Origin: Candidatus Huberarchaeum crystalense
Lineage (GTDB): Archaea > Huberarchaeota > Huberarchaeia > Huberarchaeales > Huberarchaeaceae
Reading direction: 5' to 3'
Assembly: GCA_002789275.1 (NCBI GenBank)
Contig: PFSX01000054.1
Location: 1 to 23,248 of the forward strand
Length of the DNA: 23,248 nucleotides
Part shown: piece by piece, positions 22,835 through 23,248 of the stretch
Layout: each line of letters opens with the position of its first letter
Numbering within the stretch: position 1 is the first letter of the stretch
Notes under the pieces: model-generated
Told to the model about the DNA's origin: nothing
Databases searched by the model: none
The model's input: only the letters and a program-made list of their open reading frames with translations
Position numbers and translations under genes: made by a program

Positions 22835-22990
22835 TAGAATTCTTTGAATGTTTGGGTTCTGTGAAAACTATTGGGGTTTTCTTATTAAACAATTATTATA
22901 ATCTTTACACTCTAGAATTCTTTGAATGTTTGGGTTCTGTGAAAACTATTGGGGTTTTCTTATTAAACAATTATTATAATCTTTACACTC
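22835..22990. repeat. 78-bp perfect tandem duplication
   Basis: Two head-to-tail copies (22835-22912 and 22913-22990) beginning TAGAATTCTTTGAATGTTTG appear identical. They fill the gap between the membrane gene's stop and the tRNA 3' end. Being a multiple of three, the unit leaves a spurious open frame. Confidence 0.92.
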
Positions 22991-23003
22991 TTTGCTCGCA
23001 AAG

Positions 23004-23078
23004 TATCAGGGGGGGGAATTGAACCCCCGACCTCTAGATTATGAGTCTAGCGCTCTAAACCAACTGAGCTACCCTGAC
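23004..23078 (-). tRNA. tRNA with CAU anticodon (elongator Met, or Ile2)
   Basis: On the minus strand the 75-nt sequence gives GTCAGGG acceptor, GCTC/GAGC D-stem, anticodon stem-loop CTAGA-CTCATAA-TCTAG, T-arm GGGGG-TTCAATT-CCCCC and CCCTGAT, with discriminator A. The CCA end is not encoded. The anticodon stem lacks the three G-C pairs of initiator tRNAs, so it is elongator Met or the AUA-reading Ile2 tRNA. TTTTAAAAAATTTAA lies directly upstream. Confidence 0.95.
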
Positions 23079-23176
23079 TTAAATTTTTTAAAACACATGA
23101 CAACTATTAAAACAAACAAAACAAAAAAATCACAACATACTTGAATATTCAAATTTCAAATAGCGACACAAACCAA

Positions 23177-23248
23177 TTATTTATTTTTTGTCAACTTCTC
23201 TAACTTTTCTTGTGCTTGTTGTATTGTGCGCTCCAAAACTTCTTTTAT
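23177..23248 (-). CDS. C-terminus of an edge-truncated protein
   Basis: On the minus strand the open frame entering from the right edge reads IKEVLERTIQQAQEKLEKLT and then KNK before TAA at 23177-23179. It looks like a charged helix or coiled coil. Too little is present to name it. Confidence 0.6.
   Translation of the reverse strand: MKEVLERTIQQAQEKLEKLTKNK

Noticed and set aside
22828..23022. 64-codon open frame after the 22280 gene
   Set aside because: It is made of the 78-bp tandem duplication, whose length is a multiple of three, and runs into the tRNA; no coding signal.
23141..23152. TTGAATATTCAA palindrome
   Set aside because: A 12-bp AT-rich palindrome is expected by chance in DNA of this composition and has no evident context.

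Overview
The window is about 23 kb of very AT-rich DNA (roughly 30% GC by eye) from an archaeon. It carries archaeal-type ribosomal proteins (L19e, L18, S5, L30, L21e, S6e), RNA polymerase subunit Rpo4/RpoF with a DUF655 protein, PCNA, archaeal SRP54, Hef-type helicase and XPF-type nuclease, an EMC3/TMCO1-like insertase, an isolated 5S rRNA and a CAU-anticodon tRNA. The small genes, broken ribosomal operons, split Hef and many unrecognised surface or membrane proteins fit a DPANN-type archaeon (Woesearchaeota/Pacearchaeota-like). That placement is inference; no 16S rRNA is present.

Layout. 1-617: N-terminal piece of a membrane-anchored serpin on the minus strand, out of frame at two A-runs, then an intergenic region with a ~70-bp element that recurs at 13764. 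618-5635: three predicted exported or membrane proteins, two of them large and rich in N-glycosylation sequons. 5714-8954: helicase half of Hef, an asparagine-synthase-like PP-loop ATPase, then the XPF/ERCC4 nuclease half. 9116-9709: small membrane-anchored unknown protein. 9899-12382: L19e-L18-S5-L30, a fragment of the archaeal spc operon ending without L15/SecY. 12642-12758: 5S rRNA. 12982-13719: PCNA. 13887-15741: L21e, Rpo4, DUF655, ThpR. 15809-17241: divergent pair of unknown membrane genes, one frameshifted. 17282-18625: SRP54 (minus). 19004-19492: dCMP deaminase family. 19509-21121: UPF0200-like P-loop kinase and an unknown membrane protein (minus). 21142-22831: S6e, a 24-codon bridging ORF, EMC3-like protein and a polytopic membrane protein. 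23004-23078: tRNA(CAU), minus. 23177 to the edge: C-terminus of another minus-strand gene.

How genes relate. PCNA, Hef helicase and XPF nuclease belong to replication and fork repair. Ribosomal proteins, 5S, tRNA, Rpo4, DUF655 and ThpR serve translation, transcription and RNA processing. SRP54 and the EMC3-like protein serve membrane-protein targeting and insertion, which suits the many surface proteins.

Three genome-style features stand out. (1) Leaderless-type promoters: TTTTTAAAC or close relatives 15-19 nt before the ATG, with an AATATATT-like block touching the start codon. (2) Local tandem duplications of 21-78 bp in most gene gaps, often containing the upstream stop codon or the downstream promoter. 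(3) A striking excess of GCGCGC, about 32 sites, against this AT-rich background, with none between 15613 and 17303 where the two unknown divergent genes lie.
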